The notes under the pieces were generated by a model that made no database searches, was not told where the DNA came from, and saw nothing but the letters and a program-made list of their open reading frames with translations. Made by a program: the position numbers and the translations under genes. From Lacrimispora indolis DSM 755 (GTDB lineage Bacteria; Bacillota; Clostridia; Lachnospirales; Lachnospiraceae), in the NCBI RefSeq assembly GCF_000526995.1, contig NZ_AZUI01000001.1:310001-374000 (forward strand): a DNA stretch of 64,000 bases, given 5' to 3'. Every line of letters begins with the position of its first letter. Positions within the stretch are counted from its first letter, which is position 1. This document shows positions 33,593 to 41,992 of the stretch, one piece after another.

Positions 33593-34642
33593 TTACAAAA
33601 CTCCTTCTTCCTTTTCCTCCAATGCTCCATGCACTGTCTTTTTCAGACTTACAAGACCAAACTGCTTCACTTTTTCAAACACAGCCGCCGGATCTGTAAG
33701 CTTTTCAATCCAGCCGATTCCCGGTTCAATACAGCCTTCTAAAAGACATTCACAGACCGCCGTACAAAAGGCTGCCGATAGCTTGCTTTGCCCTGGGGCC
33801 TGAAGATAATATAAGTTTTTCTGTGGTTTTCCCTCCCGGTTGATCCCCTCCATTTCAAGTAAGAACGTCACCTGAGAAGGAAGGAGCATATGATCAAGTT
33901 CAGCAGCCAGACAAAGATCGGCAGCCAGCTTTTCTCTGTCCTGAACATACTTTTTTAATAAATTTTTGTAAAAAGCATTGATATTACTGCCGCAAATCAC
34001 GTGAAACCATTGCGCCTCCACTCCGTTCATCATCTCCTGAACACGAGCTGTATCAGCGTTTTCGTAAGGTATCATGCGTTCTGCGTTTTTGTAAAACGGC
34101 TGAAGTTCACTTATTTCTGGAATTTTTCCGTCTGTCCGCAGGGACACTCCTCCATTCCCGTTAAAAATCCCAGCCATAAAATCAATTGCAGCCGTCTGAG
34201 TAAATTTACCGGTGATGCTGTAGAAATGCCTAAACCTCTGGGGCCTTAATAAATCTTCCTGAAAAACAAGAGGTAAAAGTTCTGAGAATCCCGGTACTGA
34301 ACCCATATTGTATAACATACACTGGGCCTTATCCTTCACCGAAAGCCTGGTCACTTCACGGTTGTAACCGCAGTCAATGTAATGGCAGCCGGATTTTAAA
34401 GCGCATTCTGCTGCTTTCAATGACAATAAAGACGATGGCCCGGCTGTGTTTATCACAATGAAATGCCGGTTCATAAAATGAAGAAGGCTCTCCTCTTCTT
34501 CAATATTCACATAGCTCCATAAAATTGGATTTTCTGGATTCTGCCTGCGGCTGCCGACCGTGATCCTTTCATATCCCCGTTTTGTCAGCAATTGAATCAC
34601 CTCACGGCCAATATTCCCGTACCCTCCAATGACACCGATCAT
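33593..34642 (-). CDS. Saccharopine dehydrogenase-like NAD(P)-dependent reductase
   Basis: The 349-residue protein begins with a Rossmann motif (MIGVIGGYGNIGREVIQLL) and continues like the saccharopine dehydrogenase/reductase family (INTAGPSSLLSLKAAECALK, YIDCGYNREVTRLS). Within a Cy-rich NRPS cluster it occupies the place that the thiazolinyl imide reductase holds in yersiniabactin and pyochelin pathways, although those enzymes belong to a different (Gfo/Idh-like) family. I infer that it reduces one thiazoline to a thiazolidine, but it could instead act on a precursor. It is preceded by AAGGGGG and by an 18-base palindrome, and followed 17 bases later by the TubC synthetase gene. Confidence 0.8.
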   Translation of the reverse strand: MIGVIGGYGNIGREVIQLLTKRGYERITVGSRRQNPENPILWSYVNIEEEESLLHFMNRHFIVINTAGPSSLLSLKAAECALKSGCHYIDCGYNREVTRLSVKDKAQCMLYNMGSVPGFSELLPLVFQEDLLRPQRFRHFYSITGKFTQTAAIDFMAGIFNGNGGVSLRTDGKIPEISELQPFYKNAERMIPYENADTARVQEMMNGVEAQWFHVICGSNINAFYKNLLKKYVQDREKLAADLCLAAELDHMLLPSQVTFLLEMEGINREGKPQKNLYYLQAPGQSKLSAAFCTAVCECLLEGCIEPGIGWIEKLTDPAAVFEKVKQFGLVSLKKTVHGALEEKEEGVL

Positions 34643-34666
34643 AATTTCCCCCTTGCCGTTGCATTT

Positions 34667-34684
34667 AGTTAGTCATGACTAACT
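34667..34684. promoter_or_regulatory. Palindromic operator candidate before the biosynthetic genes
   Basis: AGTTAGTCATGACTAACT is a perfect 18-base palindrome in the 65-base gap between the ECF ATPase gene and the reductase gene. Its GTTAG-N6-CTAAC core also occurs at 41733-41748. It may be a binding site for an iron- or product-responsive regulator; nothing resembling a strong promoter is evident beside it. Confidence 0.55.
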
Positions 34685-34707
34685 CATGGGTATGATTATC
34701 AACCGGC

Positions 34708-36084
34708 TTAGCCGATTGTAACCACTGATGCTCTTAAATGATTGATAAATTCCAAATCATGAGTAATGACAATGACAATTTTATTCTTTTCACACAACAT
34801 ATTGATTAAATCGCCGACCCGTTTCATATTATCCAGGTCCAAACCGCTGGTTGGTTCATCGAAAATAATAATCTCTTTTTCACTTAAACATCCCGTAGCA
34901 ACTGCCAGACGCTGTTTCTGCCCGCCTGATAAAGCCATGGGATGCTTTTCTAAAAAACCGCTCAGTTCCATGGTGTCAAGAATCTCTATGGCCTCTTTTT
35001 CAGAAGCACCATTTCCAAGCATAACCTCTGACAGCACACTGTCGGAAAAAAGCTGGTGATTGACATCCTGCATAATCAAAAAACTGCTTTTGCAAAGCTG
35101 TTTCCGGTTCATCCGCCTGCCATCCAGATACAGCTCCCCCTGCTTACACTTCCTAAGTCCGCACAAACACTGGACCAGAGTCGTTTTTCCTGCTCCGTTT
35201 TTGCCGCAAATGGCTACCACGGTTCCTTTCAATGCAGTAAAGGAAAGGTGTTCCCATAGAATACGGCGTCCTCTTTTAACCGCCAGATTTTTCACCATCA
35301 GGCCCTCACTGCTCTGGATTTGAACCCGTTCCTCATGAATTTCCACCGGATCAACCGAACGGATCGACCACTCCCGGCATTGTTCAGGAGTCAGAGCCTT
35401 AAATTCCTCCTGACTCCACTCTTTTGCAACGGCCCCCTCTTCCAGCCAAAGCGCCCGGTCCAGCAGATCCGCCAGATACCAGACCCTGTGTTCCGCAATC
35501 ACAATGGTTTTCCCCTGCTTTTTTAATTGTTTTAACAATCCCTGCAGCCGCAGTATTTCTTCCTGATCCAAATTAGCGGAAGGTTCGTCAAGCACATAAA
35601 TCTCCGGTTGTTCCATATATGCGGAAGCAATAGCAACCTTCTGCTTTTCTCCTCCTGACAATTCAAAGACACTTTTCTCCATCAGTGTGTGCAGATGATA
35701 TTCCGCCACAACCTGCTGCAAGCGCCCCAAAATGTCATCTTTGGGAACCCCCTTATTTTCCAGTCCGTATACAACCTCGCTGGTGGTATCCAAATTAAAA
35801 AATTGCGTTCTTGGATTTTGAAAAACAGAGCCTACCGTTTCAGACAGTTTCCAGGTCGGCTGGTCGGCTGTATTTTCATTGTTAATCCACACCGAGCCGC
35901 TTAAAGTCCCTGGAATCTGTTCCGGAATCAGTCCATTGATCAGCTTTATTAGCGTTGTTTTTCCGCATCCGCTTTTCCCGCAGAGCATAACAAACTCTCC
36001 CCGTTTCACCTCCATACTGCAATGGAGCAAGCTGGCCTTTTCTTCTCCTTCATATGTAAATGTCACATCACAAATACGAATCAT
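34708..36084 (-). CDS. ECF transporter double ATPase (EcfA1-EcfA2 fusion type)
   Basis: The 458-residue protein contains two ABC ATPase domains. The first has Walker A GKSGCGKTT and signature LSGGEKQKVAIA with DEPSANLD; the second has GKNGAGKTT, LSGGQKQRLAVA and DEPTSGLD. It energises the ECF transporter formed with the next two genes upstream. I start it at the ATG at 36084 (MIRICDVTFTYEG), since the longer frame overlaps the EcfT gene with an implausible Trp/Cys-rich leader. Being embedded in the NRPS operon, the transporter probably handles the metallophore, its metal complex or a precursor. Confidence 0.9.
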   Translation of the reverse strand: MIRICDVTFTYEGEEKASLLHCSMEVKRGEFVMLCGKSGCGKTTLIKLINGLIPEQIPGTLSGSVWINNENTADQPTWKLSETVGSVFQNPRTQFFNLDTTSEVVYGLENKGVPKDDILGRLQQVVAEYHLHTLMEKSVFELSGGEKQKVAIASAYMEQPEIYVLDEPSANLDQEEILRLQGLLKQLKKQGKTIVIAEHRVWYLADLLDRALWLEEGAVAKEWSQEEFKALTPEQCREWSIRSVDPVEIHEERVQIQSSEGLMVKNLAVKRGRRILWEHLSFTALKGTVVAICGKNGAGKTTLVQCLCGLRKCKQGELYLDGRRMNRKQLCKSSFLIMQDVNHQLFSDSVLSEVMLGNGASEKEAIEILDTMELSGFLEKHPMALSGGQKQRLAVATGCLSEKEIIIFDEPTSGLDLDNMKRVGDLINMLCEKNKIVIVITHDLEFINHLRASVVTIG

Positions 36085-36103
36085 TTTGCCTCCCAATGAT
36101 TTT

Positions 36104-36775
36104 TTACCCCAGCCAAATGGCTGCCCCTGCCAGCAGCAGGAAATACACCAGCACCAGTACATCCAATAACCGGATCCGGATCTCGACAATGGAAGTCTTG
36201 GGAGCTGGATTTTCTATTCCCCGGACAATGGCCGATTGTGCCAGTTCTTCACCGGTCTTTACCGCACTCATTAAAAGCGGTACATACATACTCTCTATTT
36301 TCTGTTCCATTCCCTTTATATTACGCAGACGCATGGCATTCCAAATTGCCGTCAGTTCATCCTTCAGCGTGGGAAAATATCTGGCGGACACCGCTACCGC
36401 CACTGAAACAGATAATGGAATATGCATTCTTCGGAAAGCCTCCAGCAAAACCCGGACCGGTGTTGTTGCGCAAAACAAAGCTACGGCCGCACCACACGGA
36501 AAAATCATTTTAAAATAAACAGCTACCGATATCATGCTGGCCAATGTGACATTTACATTAGGAATTACGAAAACCTGAATGACACATAAGACCAGATAAC
36601 TGGCCAAAATCTGAAACATGGTTTTTCTGACTCCGAAACAATACATTAAAAATAAAATGCTGGACATAAAAATCCATTCTATGTATAACTTTGTATGGGA
36701 AAATACAATAACCACTGATAAAATGATCAGTATCATGCCGATCCGGGGATCCAATCCCCTGCTTTTTCCATACAT
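36104..36775 (-). CDS. ECF transporter transmembrane subunit EcfT (CbiQ family)
   Basis: The 223-residue membrane protein has about five helices and the EcfT coupling motifs, including SAIVRGIE in the ATPase-contacting cytoplasmic region. It is the scaffold between the S component and the ATPase. The start overlaps the S-component stop as TAATG, and the ATPase gene follows after 20 bases, so the three are clearly one unit. Confidence 0.88.
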   Translation of the reverse strand: MYGKSRGLDPRIGMILIILSVVIVFSHTKLYIEWIFMSSILFLMYCFGVRKTMFQILASYLVLCVIQVFVIPNVNVTLASMISVAVYFKMIFPCGAAVALFCATTPVRVLLEAFRRMHIPLSVSVAVAVSARYFPTLKDELTAIWNAMRLRNIKGMEQKIESMYVPLLMSAVKTGEELAQSAIVRGIENPAPKTSIVEIRIRLLDVLVLVYFLLLAGAAIWLG

Positions 36776-37368
36776 TACTGAGCAACTCCTGCCTTTACAA
36801 AGTGTTTTCTCATCAGTTTAAAACCTAAAAACCCACCTGCTAAAGAACCAATCAGAATGCTGACGATAATAAAGATCATTGTCGGTGCGGAGACCAGCCG
36901 GCTTAACGCATCCAGATATTCGGCATTCATAAAATTTTCCGAATATTTCAAAAAGGACTCTTTGTGGAACCACAACAGATAAAAATCTCCAATAAATCCA
37001 AAAGAAAAGATAACATAAGAGATCATGATCCAGAACTTATTTTCAAACTGCCCTTTTCTGAGCGCCAGTTCAGCTAAAATACCGGCAATGATTTCTGAAA
37101 CGATGATCGAAATTGCTGCTGAAATAAATATAATTCCAGTAACCAGACTGATCACAAAAACAGGTCCTGTTCTCCTGGTTTTTGCTACAATCAGCATATA
37201 AACCGGACCAATGAAAATCGCATCAAACATATGGGATGCAAACCATGCAACAGGCAGAATCCCTCCTAAGATCATAAAAAGAAAGCGGATCGCAATGCAA
37301 ATCACCCCCAAAACAGATGCTATTATTATATCTTTCATACTCAATTTACTGCTGCTTTCTCTGCTCAT
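36775..37368 (-). CDS. ECF transporter S component, MptD-like
   Basis: This 197-residue protein has about five or six membrane helices and resembles MptD-family ECF substrate-binding subunits (MKDIIIASVLGVICIAIRF at the N-terminus). S components bind the transported small molecule; they are best known for vitamins and metal ions. A dedicated S component inside a siderophore-like cluster suggests that it binds a product, its metal complex or a precursor. It has AGGAGG eleven bases ahead of the ATG. Confidence 0.83.
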   Translation of the reverse strand: MSRESSSKLSMKDIIIASVLGVICIAIRFLFMILGGILPVAWFASHMFDAIFIGPVYMLIVAKTRRTGPVFVISLVTGIIFISAAISIIVSEIIAGILAELALRKGQFENKFWIMISYVIFSFGFIGDFYLLWFHKESFLKYSENFMNAEYLDALSRLVSAPTMIFIIVSILIGSLAGGFLGFKLMRKHFVKAGVAQ

Positions 37369-37394
37369 TTTATCATTATCCTCCTTTGGCCATT

Positions 37395-38168
37395 TTACTT
37401 CATCACATCTTCTACTAAACCGGCAAGATAGCTTTCGTCCTCCAACACAAAAAAGTGGTTTCCTTTGAACTCGCGAATCTCAAAATGATTTGTAGTTACT
37501 TCTTTCCAACGCTTCATCATTTTTTTGTCTGCTCCTGCATCTTTTATGGCCGAATGGGCAATCACCGGAACATCAGTCCTTTCGCCGTTGTAGCAAAAGC
37601 TCTCATTCAATTGATAATCTCTTCTGATTTCAGGAAGGTAATAGCTCATAAACTGCTCATTCTGCAGCACAGCCTCCGGGGTGAGCTGATAACGCCTCAA
37701 TTCCTCAATCAGGGCCTGATCATCCATATAAGTCTTGAACTCGGAAAAGTTCTCATCCTGGGGAGCCTGACGGCCTGCCACGATCAGCTTTTCCGGCCTC
37801 ACCCCATATAACCGTTCCAGGATGCAGCAGACTTCAAATGCCAGAGCCGCCCCCATGCTGTGGCCAAACAGGCAAAAAGGTTCACTTCCTGTTTTAGCCA
37901 GTATCTGCTGTGCCAAAGTCTGTGCCAGCATTTTGCTGTTCCCAATAAACGGTTCCCCGCGCCTTGTTCCTTTTCCCATCAGCTCCACGCAGATGATTCT
38001 GACCGGCATTAATTTTGTGGTCCATTTCCGGTAAGATGCTGCGGTTCCGCCTGCATGGTGGAAACAAAATACATTCATTACCCTTTTCTCATTTCCCGCT
38101 CCCGGGTTAAGGATCAGCTTACTCTCAAAGGGAAATGTTTTCTCATACCCTGCTGCAGTTCCGTTCAT
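37395..38168 (-). CDS. Type II thioesterase with serine nucleophile
   Basis: The 257-residue protein is an alpha/beta hydrolase of the GrsT/YbtT type: FCFHHAGGTAASYRKW near residue 35, the nucleophile Ser104 in FGHSMGAALAFE, and the late His in FKGNHFFVL. It should remove misloaded or stalled groups from carrier domains. It is the canonical counterpart of the Cys-containing thioesterase at 29512-30261. Its ATG forms an ATGA overlap with the original, now frameshifted, end of the preceding ABC transporter gene. Confidence 0.9.
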   Translation of the reverse strand: MNGTAAGYEKTFPFESKLILNPGAGNEKRVMNVFCFHHAGGTAASYRKWTTKLMPVRIICVELMGKGTRRGEPFIGNSKMLAQTLAQQILAKTGSEPFCLFGHSMGAALAFEVCCILERLYGVRPEKLIVAGRQAPQDENFSEFKTYMDDQALIEELRRYQLTPEAVLQNEQFMSYYLPEIRRDYQLNESFCYNGERTDVPVIAHSAIKDAGADKKMMKRWKEVTTNHFEIREFKGNHFFVLEDESYLAGLVEDVMK

Positions 38169-38292
38169 TGGCTCACCTTCCAGCTGACTGATTCTTTTCT
38201 GACGTTAATAAAATCTGCGTAAATTCCCGGCTGTTTGATCAGCTCCTCATGTCTGCCTTTCTGTACGATATTCCCTTGATCCAAAACAATGA
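38165..38292 (-). pseudogene. Displaced 3' end of the second half ABC transporter
   Basis: In a second frame the minus strand encodes the missing end of the ATPase: IIVLDQGNIVQKGRHEELIK and PGIYADFINVRKES, matching the equivalent end of the paralogous transporter (IVVVNHGRIEAAGRQDELLL). It finishes in a TGA that overlaps the thioesterase ATG as ATGA. Loss of one copy of a tandem AGATC pentamer near 38290 would explain the break. It is either a true mutation or a sequencing error. Confidence 0.75.
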
Positions 38293-39902
38293 TCTGCATT
38301 TCTCACTGTTTTTAACCGGTGAGCGATCATGATAATGGTTTTATTGTGAGTTAATGCCTCAATGGCCTTCTGTAAATCCGCTTCATTCTCAGGGTCCACA
38401 TTGGCTGTCGCCTCATCGAGAATTACAATCGGGGCATTTTTAAGCATTGCCCTGGCAATGGAAATCCGCTGTTTTTCTCCTCCGGAAAGATTGCCCCCAC
38501 CCTCTCCCAGCACCGTATGATAACCTTCCGGCAGCTGGCGGATAAACTCATCGCAGCAGGCAGCCTTAGCAGCCTTTACCACCTCTTCATGTGTGGCTTC
38601 CGGTCTGCCGAATTTAATGTTATTTTCGATGGTATCCTGAAACAGATACACGCTCTGGAACACCATACTGATATGCTCTAAAAGACTGTCCAGCGTATAG
38701 TTTCTGATATCGGTTCCTCCTAAAAGGATCCGGCCGCCGGTCACATCCCAAAACCTTGCGATCAAACTGCAAAGTGTGGATTTTCCGCCGCCGCTGGGTC
38801 CGATCACTGCCACAGTTGACTTTTCGGGAATAACCAGGTTGATTTTTTCCAGCACCTTTCTCTCACTTTTTTCATAACAAAAGTCAACATCCTGAAATTT
38901 GATTTCCATATTCTCCGGAACGATCTCCATTCCGTTCTGGTCCATAACGGGGGTCTCATCAATGGCATTTGCCTTATCCATCGAATCATTCAGCATCTGA
39001 AGCATGGAAGCCATATTACCCGCTGATTCCAGTTCACTGTAAACCATAAAGGAAGCAATGATCAGCAGCAGGCACTTTACAAGCTCCAGTCCTCCATCCA
39101 GATACAGACGGACAGTCATCAACAGGATTCCTGTACCGGCAGCCCTTACAATCAGCTGCTTTAACCCATCCCAGGGAACACTTTTTAAAGTCAGGTTAAT
39201 GTTTTTTTCACAGCTTTTATGTATGGCATCATCAATTTCCTGATTTCCGGCAGCTTCCAGATTAAACGATTTCACCACGCTCATCCCCTGCACATATTCC
39301 AAAATCGCACCCACCAGTTCTTCCTGTGCAGTCTGCCGTTTCCCGGAGACAATGCGGGAGCGGCGCTGAGCCACTTCCGTAATGATCAGATAAATAATCA
39401 TTCCCCCAAAAACCACCAGGCCGATTCTGAAATCAATGATCAGTACAGCGATGGAAAAAGCCAGAGACTGTAAGATGCCGCTCAGTATGATAGCCAGACT
39501 TCGGGCCGCCGTGTTTTCCACATCTCCAAGAGAAGTCGTTACAACTGCAGTTAGATTGCCAAGATTATTTTCATTAAAAAATCCCATAGGAATGTATTTT
39601 AACCGATCCCCGATATGCACTCTTTTATCAATGACCATACCATATCCGGTTTCAGTCTGTTTGATTACCGATCCATAAGTCGCCCAGGCTTTTCCGGCAA
39701 TCGACACCAGCATAATCCCAAAAAGATATGCGGCGGTTTTTAGCTCACGGTTATCAGCCAGAACATTCTGAATCAAAATCAGCAATGCCCAAAACTGAAG
39801 CGCCGCAAAAACAGATCCCATAAAACTAATCCAGATTGACTGAACCAGCATCTTTTTCCGCTCTCCGGCAAAGGTAAAGATCTTCCGAAAAATATGTATC
39901 AT
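38247..39902 (-). CDS. Half ABC transporter (YbtQ/IrtB-like), 3' end frameshifted
   Basis: The protein has an ABC exporter-fold membrane domain (about residues 10-310) and an ATPase domain with Walker A GPSGGGKST, signature LSGGEKQRISIARA, Walker B IVILDEATANVD and the H-loop IAHRL. The frame then shifts: after RNAD it reads into an unrelated 15-residue tail, while the expected end continues in another frame to 38165. The start is the ATG at 39902 with AGGAGG ahead. With its neighbour it forms a heterodimer like YbtP/YbtQ or IrtA/IrtB, which import iron-siderophore despite their exporter fold. Direction of transport here is not known. Confidence 0.88.
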   Translation of the reverse strand: MIHIFRKIFTFAGERKKMLVQSIWISFMGSVFAALQFWALLILIQNVLADNRELKTAAYLFGIMLVSIAGKAWATYGSVIKQTETGYGMVIDKRVHIGDRLKYIPMGFFNENNLGNLTAVVTTSLGDVENTAARSLAIILSGILQSLAFSIAVLIIDFRIGLVVFGGMIIYLIITEVAQRRSRIVSGKRQTAQEELVGAILEYVQGMSVVKSFNLEAAGNQEIDDAIHKSCEKNINLTLKSVPWDGLKQLIVRAAGTGILLMTVRLYLDGGLELVKCLLLIIASFMVYSELESAGNMASMLQMLNDSMDKANAIDETPVMDQNGMEIVPENMEIKFQDVDFCYEKSERKVLEKINLVIPEKSTVAVIGPSGGGKSTLCSLIARFWDVTGGRILLGGTDIRNYTLDSLLEHISMVFQSVYLFQDTIENNIKFGRPEATHEEVVKAAKAACCDEFIRQLPEGYHTVLGEGGGNLSGGEKQRISIARAMLKNAPIVILDEATANVDPENEADLQKAIEALTHNKTIIMIAHRLKTVRNADHCFGSREYRTERQT

Positions 39903-39915
39903 TTCATTCCCTCCT

Positions 39916-41664
39916 CTACGCCTGATCCTTGACATCCATATGTGCATTCCACATTTCCTGATACAGAGGGCACTGAAGAAGCAGCTCATCCTGCCTGCCC
40001 GCCGCTTCAATCCTGCCATGGTTTACCACAACAATCTGATCCGCATCAACAATTGTGGATAAACGATGGGCAATTATGATCAATGTCTTTCCTTTGGTCA
40101 GGGAAGAAAGTGCTCTTTGAATTTCAGCTTCATTTTCCGGATCCATTGCTGCCGTAGCTTCATCTAAAATTACAATCGGGGCATTTTTAAGCATTGCTCT
40201 GGCAATGGTGATTCTTTGCCGCTCGCCGCCGGACAAACTGCTTCCGGCCGTTCCAACCAGGGTATCATAGCCATGTTCCAGTTTCCGGATAAATTCATCA
40301 CAGCCGGCTCGTTTTGCCACTTCTTCCACCTCTTCATCCGATGCATTCAAATTGCCCATCCGGATATTCTCACGGATGCTGCGGTTAAATAAATACGTAT
40401 CCTGTGAAACGTAAGCAATCTGACAATTAAGCTGCGACACAGGAATCTGTTTCATCTCAACACCGCCGATATGAATTTCACCTTCTGTTACATCCCAAAA
40501 GCCGGCAATCAATTTGGCCAGAGTGGATTTTCCGGAACCAGAGGGGCCTACCAGTGCCGTCATTGTCCCTGCAGGAATCCTTAAGCTGACATGATCAAGA
40601 GCCTGTTCATTGCCCGTTCCATATGTAAAAGATACATTGTTTAACTGAATATCACTTCCGTCCAATATTGCATCAGTTTCTGAACGGTTCAGTTCCCCGG
40701 CATTTAAAATATCGTTAATTTCTGCAACATTGGCACCAAGCACCGCAATATCATCTGTAAATGTGAAGGCAGCCATAATGGGCCCGATAATGCCCAGAGC
40801 TAAGATGATGATCGTCAGCAGTTCATGGAAAGCAATACTTCCTGTGGCCCAGAAATACAATCCGGCCGGCAGCACCGTCAGTAAATTGGCCGGAAGTATG
40901 GCCTGATATGCACACATTGTTTTCTGATTATCTCTCATCCAGTCAATATAGTAATTTCCGTTATAGGATACGGCATCAGCATACTTTTTATAGGATCCGG
41001 CTGACTGGTTAAAGGTCTTGATCACTTCTATTCCGTTGATGTATTCGATAATGGCATTTACCATTTTCCGGCCTGCAAGGACCGCCCCTTCATACCGCTT
41101 GGCATATCCTCTCATCCCATACATCATAACAGCCATTCCCACAATCAGTGTGATGATTGAGATAAATGCCATCCTCCAATCTAATATAAAAAGATAAATG
41201 AAAATAAAAATGGGAATCAATAGGTTCGCGGTCATCTCCGGAATCAGATGGGCCAATGTGGGTTCCATGCCTTCCACCCGCTCTACTATGACCGTTTTAT
41301 ACTGCCCGGAAGGGGTGTCCAATATGGTTCCCATGGGAAGCCGTGTCAGTTTTTTAATTAAACGGATCCGCAGATCCTTCAGCGATCTGTATGTGGCTTT
41401 ATGGGATATGGACGTGGAAGTACAGGAAAATATGATTTTTACCAGATATCCTGCCAGCGCTGTCCCGCACCATGTAACATAAAAATGAAAGTCATCATTC
41501 CCTTCCAACAGCCCGCCTACCATTTGAGCCGCACAAAAATATGGGACAATTCCTCCTGCGACTCCGATCACTGCAAAAAAAATTGACAGAATGAACTGTG
41601 ATTGATATTTTTTTCCCCATTCCATCAAAATACTGGCTGAAGATTGTTTTTCGTAATCCTCCAT
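39916..41664 (-). CDS. Half ABC transporter (YbtP/IrtA-like)
   Basis: This 582-residue protein has six membrane helices (about residues 20-310) and an ATPase domain with Walker A GPSGSGKST, signature LSGGERQRITIARA, Walker B IVILDEATAAMD and H-loop IAHRLST. It is intact. It pairs with the frameshifted half-transporter gene 14 bases downstream. It is the first gene of the leftward operon, after a strong promoter and a GTTAG-N6-CTAAC repeat. In related metallophore clusters such pairs import the loaded siderophore or export the free one; the sequence does not decide. Confidence 0.92.
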   Translation of the reverse strand: MEDYEKQSSASILMEWGKKYQSQFILSIFFAVIGVAGGIVPYFCAAQMVGGLLEGNDDFHFYVTWCGTALAGYLVKIIFSCTSTSISHKATYRSLKDLRIRLIKKLTRLPMGTILDTPSGQYKTVIVERVEGMEPTLAHLIPEMTANLLIPIFIFIYLFILDWRMAFISIITLIVGMAVMMYGMRGYAKRYEGAVLAGRKMVNAIIEYINGIEVIKTFNQSAGSYKKYADAVSYNGNYYIDWMRDNQKTMCAYQAILPANLLTVLPAGLYFWATGSIAFHELLTIIILALGIIGPIMAAFTFTDDIAVLGANVAEINDILNAGELNRSETDAILDGSDIQLNNVSFTYGTGNEQALDHVSLRIPAGTMTALVGPSGSGKSTLAKLIAGFWDVTEGEIHIGGVEMKQIPVSQLNCQIAYVSQDTYLFNRSIRENIRMGNLNASDEEVEEVAKRAGCDEFIRKLEHGYDTLVGTAGSSLSGGERQRITIARAMLKNAPIVILDEATAAMDPENEAEIQRALSSLTKGKTLIIIAHRLSTIVDADQIVVVNHGRIEAAGRQDELLLQCPLYQEMWNAHMDVKDQA

Positions 41665-41732
41665 AAAAAAGACTCCTTCCTATCTCTTTCCCCTATTAGG
41701 CATGCAATGAGATATTTATCATAAAACATGCA

Positions 41733-41748
41733 GTTAGATACAACTAAC
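41733..41748. promoter_or_regulatory. GTTAG-N6-CTAAC operator candidate in the NRPS operon leader
   Basis: GTTAG (41733-41737) and CTAAC (41744-41748) are separated by six bases, the same geometry as the palindrome at 34668-34683. It lies in the leader between the operon promoter and its first gene, about 65 bases downstream of the -10. Confidence 0.55.
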
Positions 41749-41813
41749 CTTAGGGTGTTAAAAAGCGGAGCAGTCAGATACTCCGAACTTTAAACTCTTT
41801 AGATAACACTGAT

Positions 41814-41842
41814 ATTTTAATTCCAATTATGGCTTTTGTCAA
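41814..41842 (-). promoter_or_regulatory. Main promoter of the NRPS/transport operon
   Basis: On the minus strand a perfect TTGACA -35 (41837-41842) and a TAAAAT -10 (41814-41819) are separated by 17 bases. It precedes the two half-transporter genes and presumably the whole cluster down to 18627. A weak CGGAG/CTCCG hairpin followed by CTTTTT lies in the leader (about 41763-41794) and could act as an attenuator. Confidence 0.75.
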
Positions 41843-41912
41843 GGTAAATTATGGCAGGTATGGAAATTACATGTAAAAGGATGTCTTTCTATCTTCTATA
41901 TGATAGCAAAAA

Positions 41913-41963
41913 GGAACGTAATATTCTATTCTCTGGAATGCAGATCATAAAATATTACGTTCC
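41913..41963 (-). terminator. Terminator of the TetR gene
   Basis: On the minus strand GGAACGTAATATT pairs perfectly with AATATTACGTTCC and is followed by TTTTTGC. It separates the TetR gene from the NRPS operon, which therefore needs its own promoter. Confidence 0.82.
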
Positions 41964-41992
41964 TCACCGGGAATCAGGATGCATTGCTCTGA

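Noticed and set aside
34685..34702. Fur-box-like GGTATGATTATCAACC near the palindrome
   Set aside because: It is only a partial match to the GATAAT/ATTATC pattern and is not repeated at the main promoter.
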